DNA from: Campylobacterales bacterium
GTDB lineage: Bacteria; Campylobacterota; Campylobacteria; Campylobacterales; Sulfurimonadaceae
NCBI GenBank assembly: GCA_016938735.1
Contig: JAFGUB010000049.1
Location: 1-40,814 of the forward strand
Length of the DNA stretch: 40,814 bases
Direction of reading: 5' to 3'
The stretch's first letter is position 1; each line of letters opens with the position of its first letter. A program made the position numbers and the translations under genes. Below the pieces are notes generated by a model, which was not told the origin of the DNA, made no database searches, and worked only from the letters and a program-made list of their open reading frames with translations. Below, piece by piece: positions 33,357 through 40,814 of this stretch.

Positions 33357-35798
33357 TTGGAATACACACCCTCAAGCATTGAGCAAAAGTGGCAGATGAG
33401 ATGGAGCGAGACGCGCAGTTTTGAGCCATCTAGCGACACAAGCAGACCTAAAAAGTACATTTTGAGCATGTTTCCCTACCCAAGCGGACGCATCCACATG
33501 GGGCATGTGCGCAACTATACCATCGGCGACGTCTTCGCGCGCTATTACCGCCAGCAGGGCTTTAATGTGCTGCACCCCATCGGCTGGGACAGCTTCGGGA
33601 TGCCGGCCGAGAATGCGGCGATCAAGCATGGCGTACACCCCAAAAAGTGGACCTATGAGAACATCGACTATATGCGCAAAGAGCTGGCCTCTTTGGGGCT
33701 TTCGTTTTCTCAAGAGCGTGAATTTGCCACCTCCGATCCGCTCTATACGAAGTTCGAACAGGGCTTTATCATCGATATGTTCGAGCGGGGATTGCTCTAC
33801 CGCAAAAAAGGTTCGCTCAACTGGTGTCCGCACGATCAGACGGTGCTGGCCAATGAGCAGGTGATCGAGGGGCGATGCTGGCGCTGCGATACCGAGGTGG
33901 TACAGCGCGATATGTACCAATATTACCTGCGCATTAGCGACTATGCCCAAGAGCTGCTTGATGATTTGGCGAGCCTAGAGGGTTTGTGGCCCAAGCAGGT
34001 GCTCACCATGCAGGAGAACTGGATCGGGCGCTCCAGCGGTCTTGCATTTACGCTGCACTTTGATGAGAGCTCACGCCAGAAACTCGGGGGAGCGTTTGAG
34101 GGCTTCGAGGTCTTTACGACGCGGCCCGATACCATCTACGGCGTGACCTACGCGGCGATTGCTCCCGAGCATGAGATCGTTAGCCGTCTGATGGAGAGCG
34201 GCGCACTCGATGACGCAAGCGTCGCCGCGATTACGGCGATGAAAAACACGGGCGCGGTGGATCGTCAAAAGCACAAGCAAGGGGTGTCGCTGGGCGTACA
34301 TGTAACCCATCCGCTGACCAAAAAACGCATCCCCGTCTGGGTGGCCAACTTCGTGCTGATGGGCTATGGCAGCGGGGCGGTGATGGCCGTTCCGGCGCAT
34401 GATGAGCGTGATTTTGATTTCGCCGCGCAGTATGGACTGGATGTTGTGCGGGTGATCGCGCCGCTTGAGGGCGCGGCAAAAGAGGACACGGCGTTTACCG
34501 ACGTGGGCGTGCTTTTTGATTCGGGCGACTTTAGCGGATTGCGCAGCGACGCGGCCAAAGAGGCGGTGATTGCGCATTTTGAATCTCAGGGTTTAGGCAA
34601 ACGGGTGGTCAATTTCCGCCTTAAAGACTGGGGCCTTTCGCGCCAGCGTTATTGGGGCGCACCGATGCCTTTTATCCACTGTCCTACCTGCGGCATCGTG
34701 CCTGAATCCAAAGCAAATTTGCCGGTGGCGCTGCCTGAAGATGTCCAGATCACCGGCGAGGGCAATCCGCTGGATCATCACCCCACATGGAAGTTCTGCA
34801 CCTGCCCCAAATGCGGCGCTGCGGCGCAGAGAGAGACCGATACGATGGATACCTTCGTGCAGTCGTCGTGGTACTTTTTGCGCTACTGCTCAAAAGAGCG
34901 CGACGTCGCCTTTACTCCTGATGAGCTGGGCTACTGGATGAACGTCGATCACTACATCGGCGGGATTGAGCATGCGATTTTGCATCTGCTCTATGCACGC
35001 TTCTTTACGAAGGTATTGCGTGATTTGGGATACGTTACATGTAAGGAACCCTTCGAGCGGCTGCTCACACAGGGGATGGTACTCAAAGACGGCGCGAAGA
35101 TGAGTAAATCCAAAGGCAATACCGTCGATCCCGATGCGCTGATTGAAAAGTACGGCGCCGATACCGCGCGGCTCTTTATCCTCTTTGCCGCGCCGCCCAC
35201 CCAAGAGCTGGAGTGGAACGACAGTGCGGTAGAGGGGGCGTGGCGCTTTTTACGCCGCTTTGCCGAGCGCTCTGATATGGCCTATGCCACCCAAAGCATC
35301 CCGCTGATCGACCACGGCGCTTTGAGCAAAAACGAGCAGACGGCGCGCAAAAAGGTCTATGAGGCGCTGGTGCGTTCTCAAGAGGTCTTTACTCAGCGCT
35401 ACACCTTCAACACAATGATCGCCGGCGTGATGGAGGCGATGAACGCGCTGAATGATCAGAGCAACAGCGACGTTTGGACGGAGGGGTACTGGATTTTGCT
35501 GCACATCATGGAGCCGATCGTGCCGCATCTGTGTTGGGAGCTGAGCGAACGGCTCTTTACATGTAAGAACCTCTCAAGCGTCACGGTGCGTGAAGAGGTC
35601 TTCGTGGTCGATACGATCACACTGGGTGTTTCGGTCAACGGCAAAAACCGCGCCGAGATTGAAGTGGGCGCGGATGAAGCGCAAGAGGCCATTATCGCCA
35701 AAGCCAAAGAGGCGGTTGCGCGCTGGATAGAAGGCAAGGAGATACATAAAGAGATCGTCGTACCGCGCAAGCTGGTCAATCTCGTCATCAAAGGCTAG
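33357..35798 (+). CDS. leuS: leucyl-tRNA synthetase
   Basis: Charges tRNA-Leu. The start is TTG at 33357 ([13 protein letters not shown]) with AGCGGAG seven bases upstream; a frame open to an ATG at 33258 is rejected because it runs through the preceding gene. The 813-residue class I enzyme has the HIGH motif as HMGH at 47-50 and a zinc-binding pair (CPTCG, CPKCG). The editing domain at about 220-410 includes TTRPDTIYG. The second catalytic motif KMSKS is at 581-585. The C-terminal anticodon domain is standard. Three palindrome copies lie inside, one Val-His-Val and two Thr-Cys. Confidence 0.95.
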   Translation: MEYTPSSIEQKWQMRWSETRSFEPSSDTSRPKKYILSMFPYPSGRIHMGHVRNYTIGDVFARYYRQQGFNVLHPIGWDSFGMPAENAAIKHGVHPKKWTYENIDYMRKELASLGLSFSQEREFATSDPLYTKFEQGFIIDMFERGLLYRKKGSLNWCPHDQTVLANEQVIEGRCWRCDTEVVQRDMYQYYLRISDYAQELLDDLASLEGLWPKQVLTMQENWIGRSSGLAFTLHFDESSRQKLGGAFEGFEVFTTRPDTIYGVTYAAIAPEHEIVSRLMESGALDDASVAAITAMKNTGAVDRQKHKQGVSLGVHVTHPLTKKRIPVWVANFVLMGYGSGAVMAVPAHDERDFDFAAQYGLDVVRVIAPLEGAAKEDTAFTDVGVLFDSGDFSGLRSDAAKEAVIAHFESQGLGKRVVNFRLKDWGLSRQRYWGAPMPFIHCPTCGIVPESKANLPVALPEDVQITGEGNPLDHHPTWKFCTCPKCGAAAQRETDTMDTFVQSSWYFLRYCSKERDVAFTPDELGYWMNVDHYIGGIEHAILHLLYARFFTKVLRDLGYVTCKEPFERLLTQGMVLKDGAKMSKSKGNTVDPDALIEKYGADTARLFILFAAPPTQELEWNDSAVEGAWRFLRRFAERSDMAYATQSIPLIDHGALSKNEQTARKKVYEALVRSQEVFTQRYTFNTMIAGVMEAMNALNDQSNSDVWTEGYWILLHIMEPIVPHLCWELSERLFTCKNLSSVTVREEVFVVDTITLGVSVNGKNRAEIEVGADEAQEAIIAKAKEAVARWIEGKEIHKEIVVPRKLVNLVIKG
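34296..34305. repeat. variant palindrome GTACATGTAA in leuS
   Basis: One base from consensus; read as Val-His-Val-Thr in the editing domain. Confidence 0.85.
35035..35044. repeat. TTACATGTAA copy in leuS, Thr-Cys frame
   Basis: Exact palindrome; read as Val-Thr-Cys-Lys. Confidence 0.95.
35557..35566. repeat. TTACATGTAA copy in leuS, Thr-Cys frame
   Basis: Exact palindrome; read as Phe-Thr-Cys-Lys. Confidence 0.95.
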
Positions 35799-35801
35799 GA
35801 T

Positions 35802-36305
35802 GTGCGACTGCTTTGGCCGCTTTTAGCGCTCTTCATCGCTACGGGGTGCGGCTACAAGCCCTCATCCCAGCACGCCAGAGCTTTGCTGGGGTCGCGCGTC
35901 AGCACCGAAGTGCGGGTCTCCTTGCAAGATCCGCAAAATACGGTGCTCATCAAAGATGCGATCAACAAAGCCGTTATCACCCGCTTTCGCGCCTCGCTTG
36001 CAACGCGCGACGAGGCCGATAGTCATCTAATCATTTCGATCAAAGCGCTAAACTTCTCCCCCTTACAGTATAATCAAAACGGCTATATCGTTGCCTATCG
36101 AACGATGATTGTGCTTGATATCGAGCGCGTCAGCGGCGAAGAGCGCGGGCGTTACCGCGCGAGCAGCGTTTATGATTTTGGCATTGAACCCAATGCTATC
36201 ATCTCCGATCAGGCCCGTTTTGAGGCGATCAGACAGAGCGCGCAAAAGGCGCTTGATCTCTTCGTAGCACAAGCGGTGTCGCAGGGTGCACAAAAGAAGG
36301 AGTAA
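35802..36305 (+). CDS. lptE: LPS assembly lipoprotein LptE
   Basis: Outer-membrane lipoprotein that plugs LptD. The 167-residue protein starts with GTG, has a lipoprotein signal peptide with the lipobox Cys at residue 16 (IATGCGYKPSS), and an LptE-like alpha/beta domain. Assignment rests on the GCGYKPSS start plus the leuS-lptE order seen in many bacteria. It starts 3 bases after leuS. Confidence 0.82.
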   Translation: MRLLWPLLALFIATGCGYKPSSQHARALLGSRVSTEVRVSLQDPQNTVLIKDAINKAVITRFRASLATRDEADSHLIISIKALNFSPLQYNQNGYIVAYRTMIVLDIERVSGEERGRYRASSVYDFGIEPNAIISDQARFEAIRQSAQKALDLFVAQAVSQGAQKKE

Positions 36306-36307
36306 GC

Positions 36308-37852
36308 GTGACGGTAAATCAAATCATCAAAAGCGCGATTGAGCGGCTCAAAAGCGAAGGCAAAATGCTCACCCCCGATGCCTACAGCGAAGCCTTCTGT
36401 ATCGAGGCTAAAAAAGCAGGTATCATCGTCGAAGACTGTTCGGGCACCGAGAAGTTTTTCGCGCTGCTGGACAAAAACGTCCAGCAGGAGATCAAGCAGT
36501 ACCGTGTAAAGACGGTTGCCGAGCTGATCCGTTTTTTGATCTCCAAGCTCAACCGCATGCAGCCCTCGCAGTGTGCCGAAACCCTTGACGCGCTGCGCAA
36601 CCTCACCAAGCGGGTGTTGCAATCGATCGAGGTGCTCCACAATGCCCAAGCCAGCGAGCTTTCAAACAAAACCATTGCGCTGCTCGATCGCGGCGGCAGT
36701 GCTTCGGAGATCGAGCAGATCAGGCAGTCGTGGATCAATTTTCTCACCCTTTATGACGACACTTTCCTCTACAAGCTCTCCAAGCTGGGCAAGGTGTACC
36801 CCTCCGATCTGCAAAAAACGGTCGAATCGCTTGAGATCGGTATCTCGACGAGCGGGGCTCCGAGCAGCGATTTAGGACGCATCGCCACGCTCATGATCGC
36901 CTCGTTCGTCCCCTCCATTGCCTCGAGTGTGAATGACAAGATTGCCACGCTGAGTGACAATCTGCGTAAAGACCCCAAGCTGCTTACCATGCCGAGCATC
37001 GAAGCGGAGATCAAAGAGATCATCAAACTGCGTATTGCTCTGGATAAATCTAGCGTCAAAGAGATGGTCGCCGCGCTCGATACGATTCTCGATAAGCTCT
37101 CTATGCAGCTCATTGATCTGATCGAGCGCAGCGATATCTCTACCACAGAGATACAGCAGATCAAACGTGATCTGATCGCTTTGGAGGCCGATAAGGAGAG
37201 TGACTTTAAAACGGCGCACAAAAAGCTCTTCACCATTGCCGTGGCGCTGGAAGAGCGCACCGAGCTGCTGCGCGGCGATCTGAAGTTGCACAATGAGAAA
37301 GTGGTGCGTCTGAGTACCAAAGTCGCGCAGCTCGAAGCGGAGCTGCAAAAGGCGCAAAAGGCGTCGCGCGAGGATTTTCTCACGAAGCTCTTTAACAAGC
37401 GCGCCTTAGAGGAGTATATGCAGATCAAAGAGGGGGAGTTTGCGCGTTATGGGCGTAACTACTCTCTTGCCTTTTTTGATTTGGACCACTTCAAGTCCAT
37501 CAACGACACTTTCGGTCACGATGCAGGGGATGCGGTGCTGGCCGGCTTTGCGAAAATGCTCAAGCAGGAGTGCCGTAACGTCGATATCATCGGGCGCTTC
37601 GGTGGAGAGGAGTTTGTAGCGCTGCTCAGTGATACCGATCTTGAAGGTGCTTTGATCTTTGCCAACAAGGTGCGCGAGCATGTGGCTAAGACCCGTTTTC
37701 TCTACAAAGGCGAGCGCATTGATGTCACCGTGAGCGCCGGTGTCGCGCAGCGGATCAACCACACTTCACTTAAAGCGGTGCTGGGTTCGGCCGATGAGCA
37801 TCTTTACAGTGCCAAACGCAACGGACGCAACCGCGTCGAACCCCAAAAATAG
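36308..37852 (+). CDS. diguanylate cyclase with helical N-terminal region
   Basis: Makes the second messenger c-di-GMP. In the 514-residue protein, residues about 1-340 are almost wholly helical, with no membrane segment, ending in a coiled-coil (LHNEKVVRLSTKVAQLEAELQKAQ). Residues about 350-512 form a GGDEF domain with the active site GGEEF at 432-436 and a complete inhibitory site RNVD at 423-426, exactly five residues before it. The catalytic domain looks active and product-inhibited. Start GTG at 36308, two bases after lptE. The sensing input is not recognisable. Confidence 0.9.
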   Translation: MTVNQIIKSAIERLKSEGKMLTPDAYSEAFCIEAKKAGIIVEDCSGTEKFFALLDKNVQQEIKQYRVKTVAELIRFLISKLNRMQPSQCAETLDALRNLTKRVLQSIEVLHNAQASELSNKTIALLDRGGSASEIEQIRQSWINFLTLYDDTFLYKLSKLGKVYPSDLQKTVESLEIGISTSGAPSSDLGRIATLMIASFVPSIASSVNDKIATLSDNLRKDPKLLTMPSIEAEIKEIIKLRIALDKSSVKEMVAALDTILDKLSMQLIDLIERSDISTTEIQQIKRDLIALEADKESDFKTAHKKLFTIAVALEERTELLRGDLKLHNEKVVRLSTKVAQLEAELQKAQKASREDFLTKLFNKRALEEYMQIKEGEFARYGRNYSLAFFDLDHFKSINDTFGHDAGDAVLAGFAKMLKQECRNVDIIGRFGGEEFVALLSDTDLEGALIFANKVREHVAKTRFLYKGERIDVTVSAGVAQRINHTSLKAVLGSADEHLYSAKRNGRNRVEPQK

Positions 37853-37860
37853 GGGATCGC

Positions 37861-39009
37861 TTGGGCCTGCAGGCGTTTTTAGGGGACAAACCGCTCTATT
37901 ATGACGTCATCGACTATGACCGTTTTCCGCGCATCTACAACACGATCCGCGCCGCGTTTGCGCACGGGCGCATCATCCATATCGTCGGCACCAACGGCAA
38001 AGGGACGACGGGGCGCTTTATCGCGCACGCCTTACATGTAAGCGGCTTTCGGGTGGGGCACTACACATCGCCGCACATTCTGCACTTTAACGAGCGGGTC
38101 TGGATCGATGGAGCGGATGCGGATGATGCGACGCTTGAAGCGGCGCATGTGTGGCTGCTGGAGCGTTTGTCGCCTCAAGACGCGGAGGCGCTGAGCTATT
38201 TTGAGTACACGACGCTGCTGGCGATGCGCTGCTTCGATGGGTGTGATTATGTGGTGCTTGAGGCGGGGCTCGGCGGCGAGTTTGACGCGACCAACGTCTT
38301 TGAGAAGTATTATTCCGTTTTTACCCCTATCGGCATCGATCATCAGGCCTTTTTGGGTGAAACCATCGAGCAGATCGCAAGCACCAAGCTGCGCTCGATG
38401 GGGCAGCGCGCGCTGATCATGCATCAAAGCGAGGAGGCGGTCTATGCCCTAGCGCGCGGCATCGCCGATGCGCGCGGCAGCACGCTGGAGTGCGTCGCGG
38501 AGTGCGCGAGCGCCGATGGGTATGCCATCGTCGAAGCACTGGCGCACTCTGAGGTGAGCAGTGCGTATCTGCAGCGCAACCTGCTGGGTGCCATTACGCT
38601 GCTCGAGCGCTTACATGTAGAGGTTTCGCCCGCGCTCTTTGTCGGAGCACGGCTCTTTGGACGGCTCTCGAAGATCGCGCCTAATGTCTGGCTGGATGTG
38701 GGGCACAATGTGATGGCGGCCGAGGCACTGGCGCGCCACTTTGCGGGTGAGCGGCTGGTGCTGGTGTATAACAGCTATGGCGACAAAGATTACCGCACAA
38801 TTTTGGCACATCTAAAGCCCGTGATCAAGCGTGTGGAGCTGATTGCGGTTGATTCGGCGCGCATCGAAACGGATGAGAAGCTGCACAGCGCGCTTGAGGC
38901 GCTGGAGATCGCTTATGAACCTTTCGTTACATGTAAGCGTGATGAACTTTATCTGGTCTTTGGCTCATTTAGTGTGGCGGAAGCCTTTTTGAGGCGCTAT
39001 GAATCCTAA
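37861..39009 (+). CDS. folC: folylpolyglutamate / dihydrofolate synthase
   Basis: Joins dihydropteroate to glutamate and extends the polyglutamate tail. The 382-residue Mur-ligase-type protein has the P-loop IVGTNGKGTTGRF (about 40-52), the HYTSPHILHFNERVWIDG motif, and ATNVFEKYYSVFTPIGIDHQAFLG with the metal-binding His. The C-terminal domain includes VWLDVGHNVMAAEAL. Start TTG at 37861, with AGGGGATC upstream. The 3' end overlaps the M23 gene by 11 bases. Three palindrome copies lie inside. Confidence 0.93.
   Translation: MGLQAFLGDKPLYYDVIDYDRFPRIYNTIRAAFAHGRIIHIVGTNGKGTTGRFIAHALHVSGFRVGHYTSPHILHFNERVWIDGADADDATLEAAHVWLLERLSPQDAEALSYFEYTTLLAMRCFDGCDYVVLEAGLGGEFDATNVFEKYYSVFTPIGIDHQAFLGETIEQIASTKLRSMGQRALIMHQSEEAVYALARGIADARGSTLECVAECASADGYAIVEALAHSEVSSAYLQRNLLGAITLLERLHVEVSPALFVGARLFGRLSKIAPNVWLDVGHNVMAAEALARHFAGERLVLVYNSYGDKDYRTILAHLKPVIKRVELIAVDSARIETDEKLHSALEALEIAYEPFVTCKRDELYLVFGSFSVAEAFLRRYES
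38032..38041. repeat. TTACATGTAA copy in folC
   Basis: Exact palindrome; read as Leu-His-Val-Ser just after the P-loop. Confidence 0.95.
38611..38620. repeat. variant palindrome TTACATGTAG in folC
   Basis: One base from consensus; read as Leu-His-Val-Glu. Confidence 0.85.
38927..38936. repeat. TTACATGTAA copy in folC, Thr-Cys frame
   Basis: Exact palindrome; read as Val-Thr-Cys-Lys. Confidence 0.95.
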
Positions 39010-39826
39010 TGCCCATCCTCCCTATCTGCTGCTGATCCTATTTGGCTTGCTCTTTGTGGCTGCGGTGTGGATTGCATGGTTTTTTGAGGCGCTTAGCTTG
39101 AGTCGTCAGGAAGAGGCGTTTGCACGTGGCGAATATGAGCAGATGCGTGAGGCCTACGATACCCTCTATGCACAGAAGATGCAGATGCAAGAGGAGCTGC
39201 AACTCAAGCATGAAGTATTGCGCAACGCGACGGAACAGATCGAGCGCATCGAGACGACGCTAGGGGTACAAGACACGACGCAGCAGGAGCTGCAAACGCG
39301 ACTTGGAGAGCTCTCGCGCAGCGGTACGTTGCGCGCTGCGGCGCTTCGCTACATCCCCAATGGTTCGCCGATACCTTATGAGGGGATCACGAGCAAGTAC
39401 GGTATGCGTATGCATCCGACGCTGGGCAAAAAAGAGTTTCACAAAGGCAGCGATCTGCGCGCGGGGGTGGGTACGCCGGTGGTTGCCACCGCCGATGGCG
39501 TAGTGGAATTTGCGGGGGTTCACAAATCCAGCGGCTACGGCATGCTCATCATCATCCATCATCACTACGGGTTTCGTACCTTTTTTGCCCATCTGGACAA
39601 AGCGGTCGTGAAAGAGGGCGAATGGGTACGCAAAGGAATGCTGATCGGATACAGCGGCAACAGCGGCATCAGTAACGGCGCGCATCTGCACTATGAGGTA
39701 CGCTTTTTACAGCACGCGCTCAATCCGTATTGGTTTATCAAATGGAGCGCAGACGATTTCGAATTGATTACCCAAAAAGAGAAGCGCGTGCCGTGGAAGA
39801 GGCTCTTTGCAGCGATGCGCGGCTAG
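38999..39826 (+). CDS. M23-family metallopeptidase, membrane-anchored
   Basis: Probable peptidoglycan endopeptidase in the periplasm. The 275-residue protein has an N-terminal membrane anchor (about 9-30), a coiled-coil (about 35-110, rich in Gln and Glu) and a LytM domain (about 130-250). Zinc ligands are visible in FHKGSDLRA and in AHLHYEV, with a further His in FFAHLDK. The order matches the M23 gene following folC in Campylobacter, where related enzymes shape the cell. Substrate bond not determined. It converges with the DUF155 gene, sharing CTAG. Confidence 0.92.
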   Translation: MNPNAHPPYLLLILFGLLFVAAVWIAWFFEALSLSRQEEAFARGEYEQMREAYDTLYAQKMQMQEELQLKHEVLRNATEQIERIETTLGVQDTTQQELQTRLGELSRSGTLRAAALRYIPNGSPIPYEGITSKYGMRMHPTLGKKEFHKGSDLRAGVGTPVVATADGVVEFAGVHKSSGYGMLIIIHHHYGFRTFFAHLDKAVVKEGEWVRKGMLIGYSGNSGISNGAHLHYEVRFLQHALNPYWFIKWSADDFELITQKEKRVPWKRLFAAMRG

Positions 39827-40599
39827 TGCCAGAAAAAGAGCGCCACTTCGACGGCGATGAGGATGATGATGATCCATTCGAGCAGGCTTGAGTGCATATG
39901 CTTTTGCTCATCGGCGAGCATCTCAAGCAGCTCTTGGATCACTTCGAGTTTTTGGTTGAGCACTTCGATGCGCTGGCGCACTTCGAGGTAGCGCGAGAGG
40001 GCGAGGTAGTAGGGTTCAAGTTCGGGGTACTCCCAAAAAAACTCCGGCGTATCGAGCAGGCCGTGGTGCAGGTGGATGTGCGATTTGGTCAAAAAGAGCT
40101 TGCCGCGCTCTTTGGAGAGGGCTTTTTTGCGCAGCGGTACGGTACCGTTTTTGGCCAGCGCTTCGGGGATGTAGCGGGTCTCTTCGATGATGCGCGCGAT
40201 GGAGAGCTCGAACTCTTCGAGTTTGACCGATTGCGCGATGGCGTGGCTCAGCGCTAGGCGGATCATATCATCAAGCTCGCTAAGCTCGATCTGGTCGTTT
40301 TTGATCTGGATCTGCGTCGCTTCGGGCTTTACATGTAAGCTGAGCTCATCTTCGGTGGGTTCGCTAAGCGCGGCCTGAGCGTATTCGAGCGCCGTATCGA
40401 TGAGGCGCTGTTCGTCGTCGTAGCGCATCCCCCAAAAGACGATGACACCGTAGTTGAAGACAAAAGCGCAGGACTCTTTGTGCTCGACTATGACGGCATC
40501 TTTGATCATCGAGGCCTTGGAGCGCTCACTGAGCGCTTCAAAAAGCGGCGTTTGGTTGAAGGCGTGGGCTAAAGAGAGGGCGCGGATACGGATGGGCAT
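39823..40599 (-). CDS. RMD1/YagE/Sif2 family (DUF155) protein
   Basis: 258 residues. Features of the DUF155 family are AFVFNYGVIVFWGM (about 45-58), the helical LARIIEETRYIPEALAKNG segment, FLTKSHIHLHHGLLDTPEFFWEYPELEPYY, and a coiled-coil (about 205-235). The single C-terminal membrane helix is at about 238-256 (EWIIIILIAVEVALFFW), a tail-anchor arrangement. Eukaryotic members act in mitochondrial translation and sporulation; the bacterial role is unknown. Start ATG at 40599 with CGGAG upstream. One palindrome copy at 40329-40338. Confidence 0.87.
   Translation of the reverse strand: MPIRIRALSLAHAFNQTPLFEALSERSKASMIKDAVIVEHKESCAFVFNYGVIVFWGMRYDDEQRLIDTALEYAQAALSEPTEDELSLHVKPEATQIQIKNDQIELSELDDMIRLALSHAIAQSVKLEEFELSIARIIEETRYIPEALAKNGTVPLRKKALSKERGKLFLTKSHIHLHHGLLDTPEFFWEYPELEPYYLALSRYLEVRQRIEVLNQKLEVIQELLEMLADEQKHMHSSLLEWIIIILIAVEVALFFWH
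40329..40338. repeat. TTACATGTAA copy in the DUF155 gene
   Basis: Exact palindrome; read as Leu-His-Val-Lys. Confidence 0.95.
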
Positions 40600-40626
40600 G
40601 GTGTTGCTCCGAGATGCAGATGAGGG

Positions 40627-40632
40627 ATTATA
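40627..40632 (-). promoter_or_regulatory. -10 box for the DUF155 gene
   Basis: TATAAT on the minus strand, 27 bases before the ATG at 40599. Confidence 0.6.
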
Positions 40633-40689
40633 GCAGAGGGCGGATCAAAGGGCGGCGTCAGCAGCCAGAGAGGATCGGCGTGAATGCGC

Positions 40690-40695
40690 TATAAT
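40690..40695 (+). promoter_or_regulatory. -10 box facing the right end of the window
   Basis: TATAAT, followed 22 bases later by GAGGAG (40718-40722 region) and an ATG at 40725; arrangement equals that of other gene starts in this window. Confidence 0.5.
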
Positions 40696-40724
40696 CATCC
40701 CAATTTCTTGAAGTATCGAGGAGC

Positions 40725-40787
40725 ATGTATCCCACTTTCCGCACCCCGTTTTCCCATTTTATGTCACCCTCCGATAATAACGCATAA
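40725..40787 (+). CDS. possible 20-residue leader ORF
   Basis: ATG at 40725 with GAGGAG three to eight bases upstream and a -10 box at 40690; the frame stops with TAA at 40785 after 20 codons (MYPTFRTPFSHFMSPSDNNA). It may be a leader peptide or chance. It overlaps an open frame on the other strand. Confidence 0.25.
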   Translation: MYPTFRTPFSHFMSPSDNNA

Positions 40788-40814
40788 ACCCGCTGCCTAG
40801 CAGCTCGAGCAGAC
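40759..40814 (-). CDS. possible 3' end of an unidentified gene entering from the right edge
   Basis: Minus-strand frame open from the window edge to TAA at 40761-40759, encoding LLELLGSGFMRYYRRVT at its end. The mixture of hydrophobic and Arg/Tyr residues looks like a real C terminus, but 17 residues are not enough to name it. Confidence 0.3.
   Translation of the reverse strand, partial: LLELLGSGFMRYYRRVT

Larger units (their letters stand above)
463..40338. repeat. dispersed palindrome family TTACATGTAA, 27 copies
   Basis: Eighteen exact copies start at 463, 730, 2407, 3574, 7760, 7850, 8058, 8882, 14043, 17286, 23392, 29573, 33315, 35035, 35557, 38032, 38927, 40329. Seven copies keep TACATGTA but change one outer base: 12075, 12926, 22747, 27347, 27555, 34296, 38611. 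Two carry TTACATGCAA on one strand: 3994, 29954. The common wider form is (G/C)CTTACATGTAAGC. Copies are separated by 80 bases to 5.5 kb and are not associated with direct repeats or larger conserved flanks, so they are not remains of a bigger element. The count is by eye. Confidence 0.93.

Noticed and set aside
463-40338. TTACATGTAA as operator of one transcription factor regulon
   Set aside because: Most copies lie deep inside coding regions of unrelated genes and not near promoters.
463-40338. TTACATGTAA copies as a CRISPR array or as ends of transposable elements
   Set aside because: Spacing is irregular, no repeat longer than about 16 bases is shared, and no flanking target duplications or transposase are seen.

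Overview
The window is a 40.8 kb chromosomal segment of moderately GC-rich DNA (about half G+C by eye), coding on both strands with almost no spacer. Gene content and order point to the Campylobacterota (formerly Epsilonproteobacteria), probably a free-living, Sulfurimonas/Sulfurovum-like member; species cannot be named from sequence alone. From memory of Campylobacter, two blocks match the known Campylobacterota order: rplY-pth-lptG-lysA-HAD-pheA-hisC-fliF-fliG-fliH-dxs (11.8-23.6 kb) and lnt / yajC-secD-secF-(DUF6394)-leuS-lptE-GGDEF-folC-M23 (28.8-39.8 kb). No rRNA, tRNA, CRISPR array, insertion sequence or prophage was seen.

Layout. 0-2.6 kb, minus strand: bioD (biotin), pyrB (pyrimidines), pabB (folate). 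2.7-3.9 kb: a MetY-type sulfhydrylase. 4.0-7.2 kb: clpS-clpA-aat, a complete bacterial N-degron pathway in one operon. 7.2-9.6 kb: two envelope proteins (DUF3015, DUF4105) separated by a clear intrinsic terminator. 9.6-11.8 kb: transaldolase and PilT. 11.8-23.6 kb: the long plus-strand block linking translation (rplY, pth), lipopolysaccharide export (lptG), lysine, phenylalanine and histidine synthesis, the flagellar MS ring/switch/export genes, and dxs. 23.6-25.7 kb: UvrD/PcrA helicase, convergent with dxs. 25.8-26.7 kb: a LysR regulator. 26.8-30.1 kb, minus strand: a small SspB-like protein, pabC, cysK and lnt. 30.1-39.8 kb: Sec accessory complex, leuS, lptE, a diguanylate cyclase, folC and an M23 peptidase. 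39.8-40.6 kb, minus strand: an RMD1/DUF155 membrane protein. No spacer exceeds 300 bases.

The most unusual signal is not a gene. The 10-bp palindrome TTACATGTAA occurs 18 times exactly and 9 more times with one change (27 copies, about one per 1.5 kb), where chance predicts far fewer than one. Twenty-three copies lie inside unrelated protein genes, mostly reading as Leu-His-Val or Thr-Cys; four lie in spacers. It behaves like a highly iterated palindrome (compare HIP1 of cyanobacteria) and I know of no description of it in this phylum.
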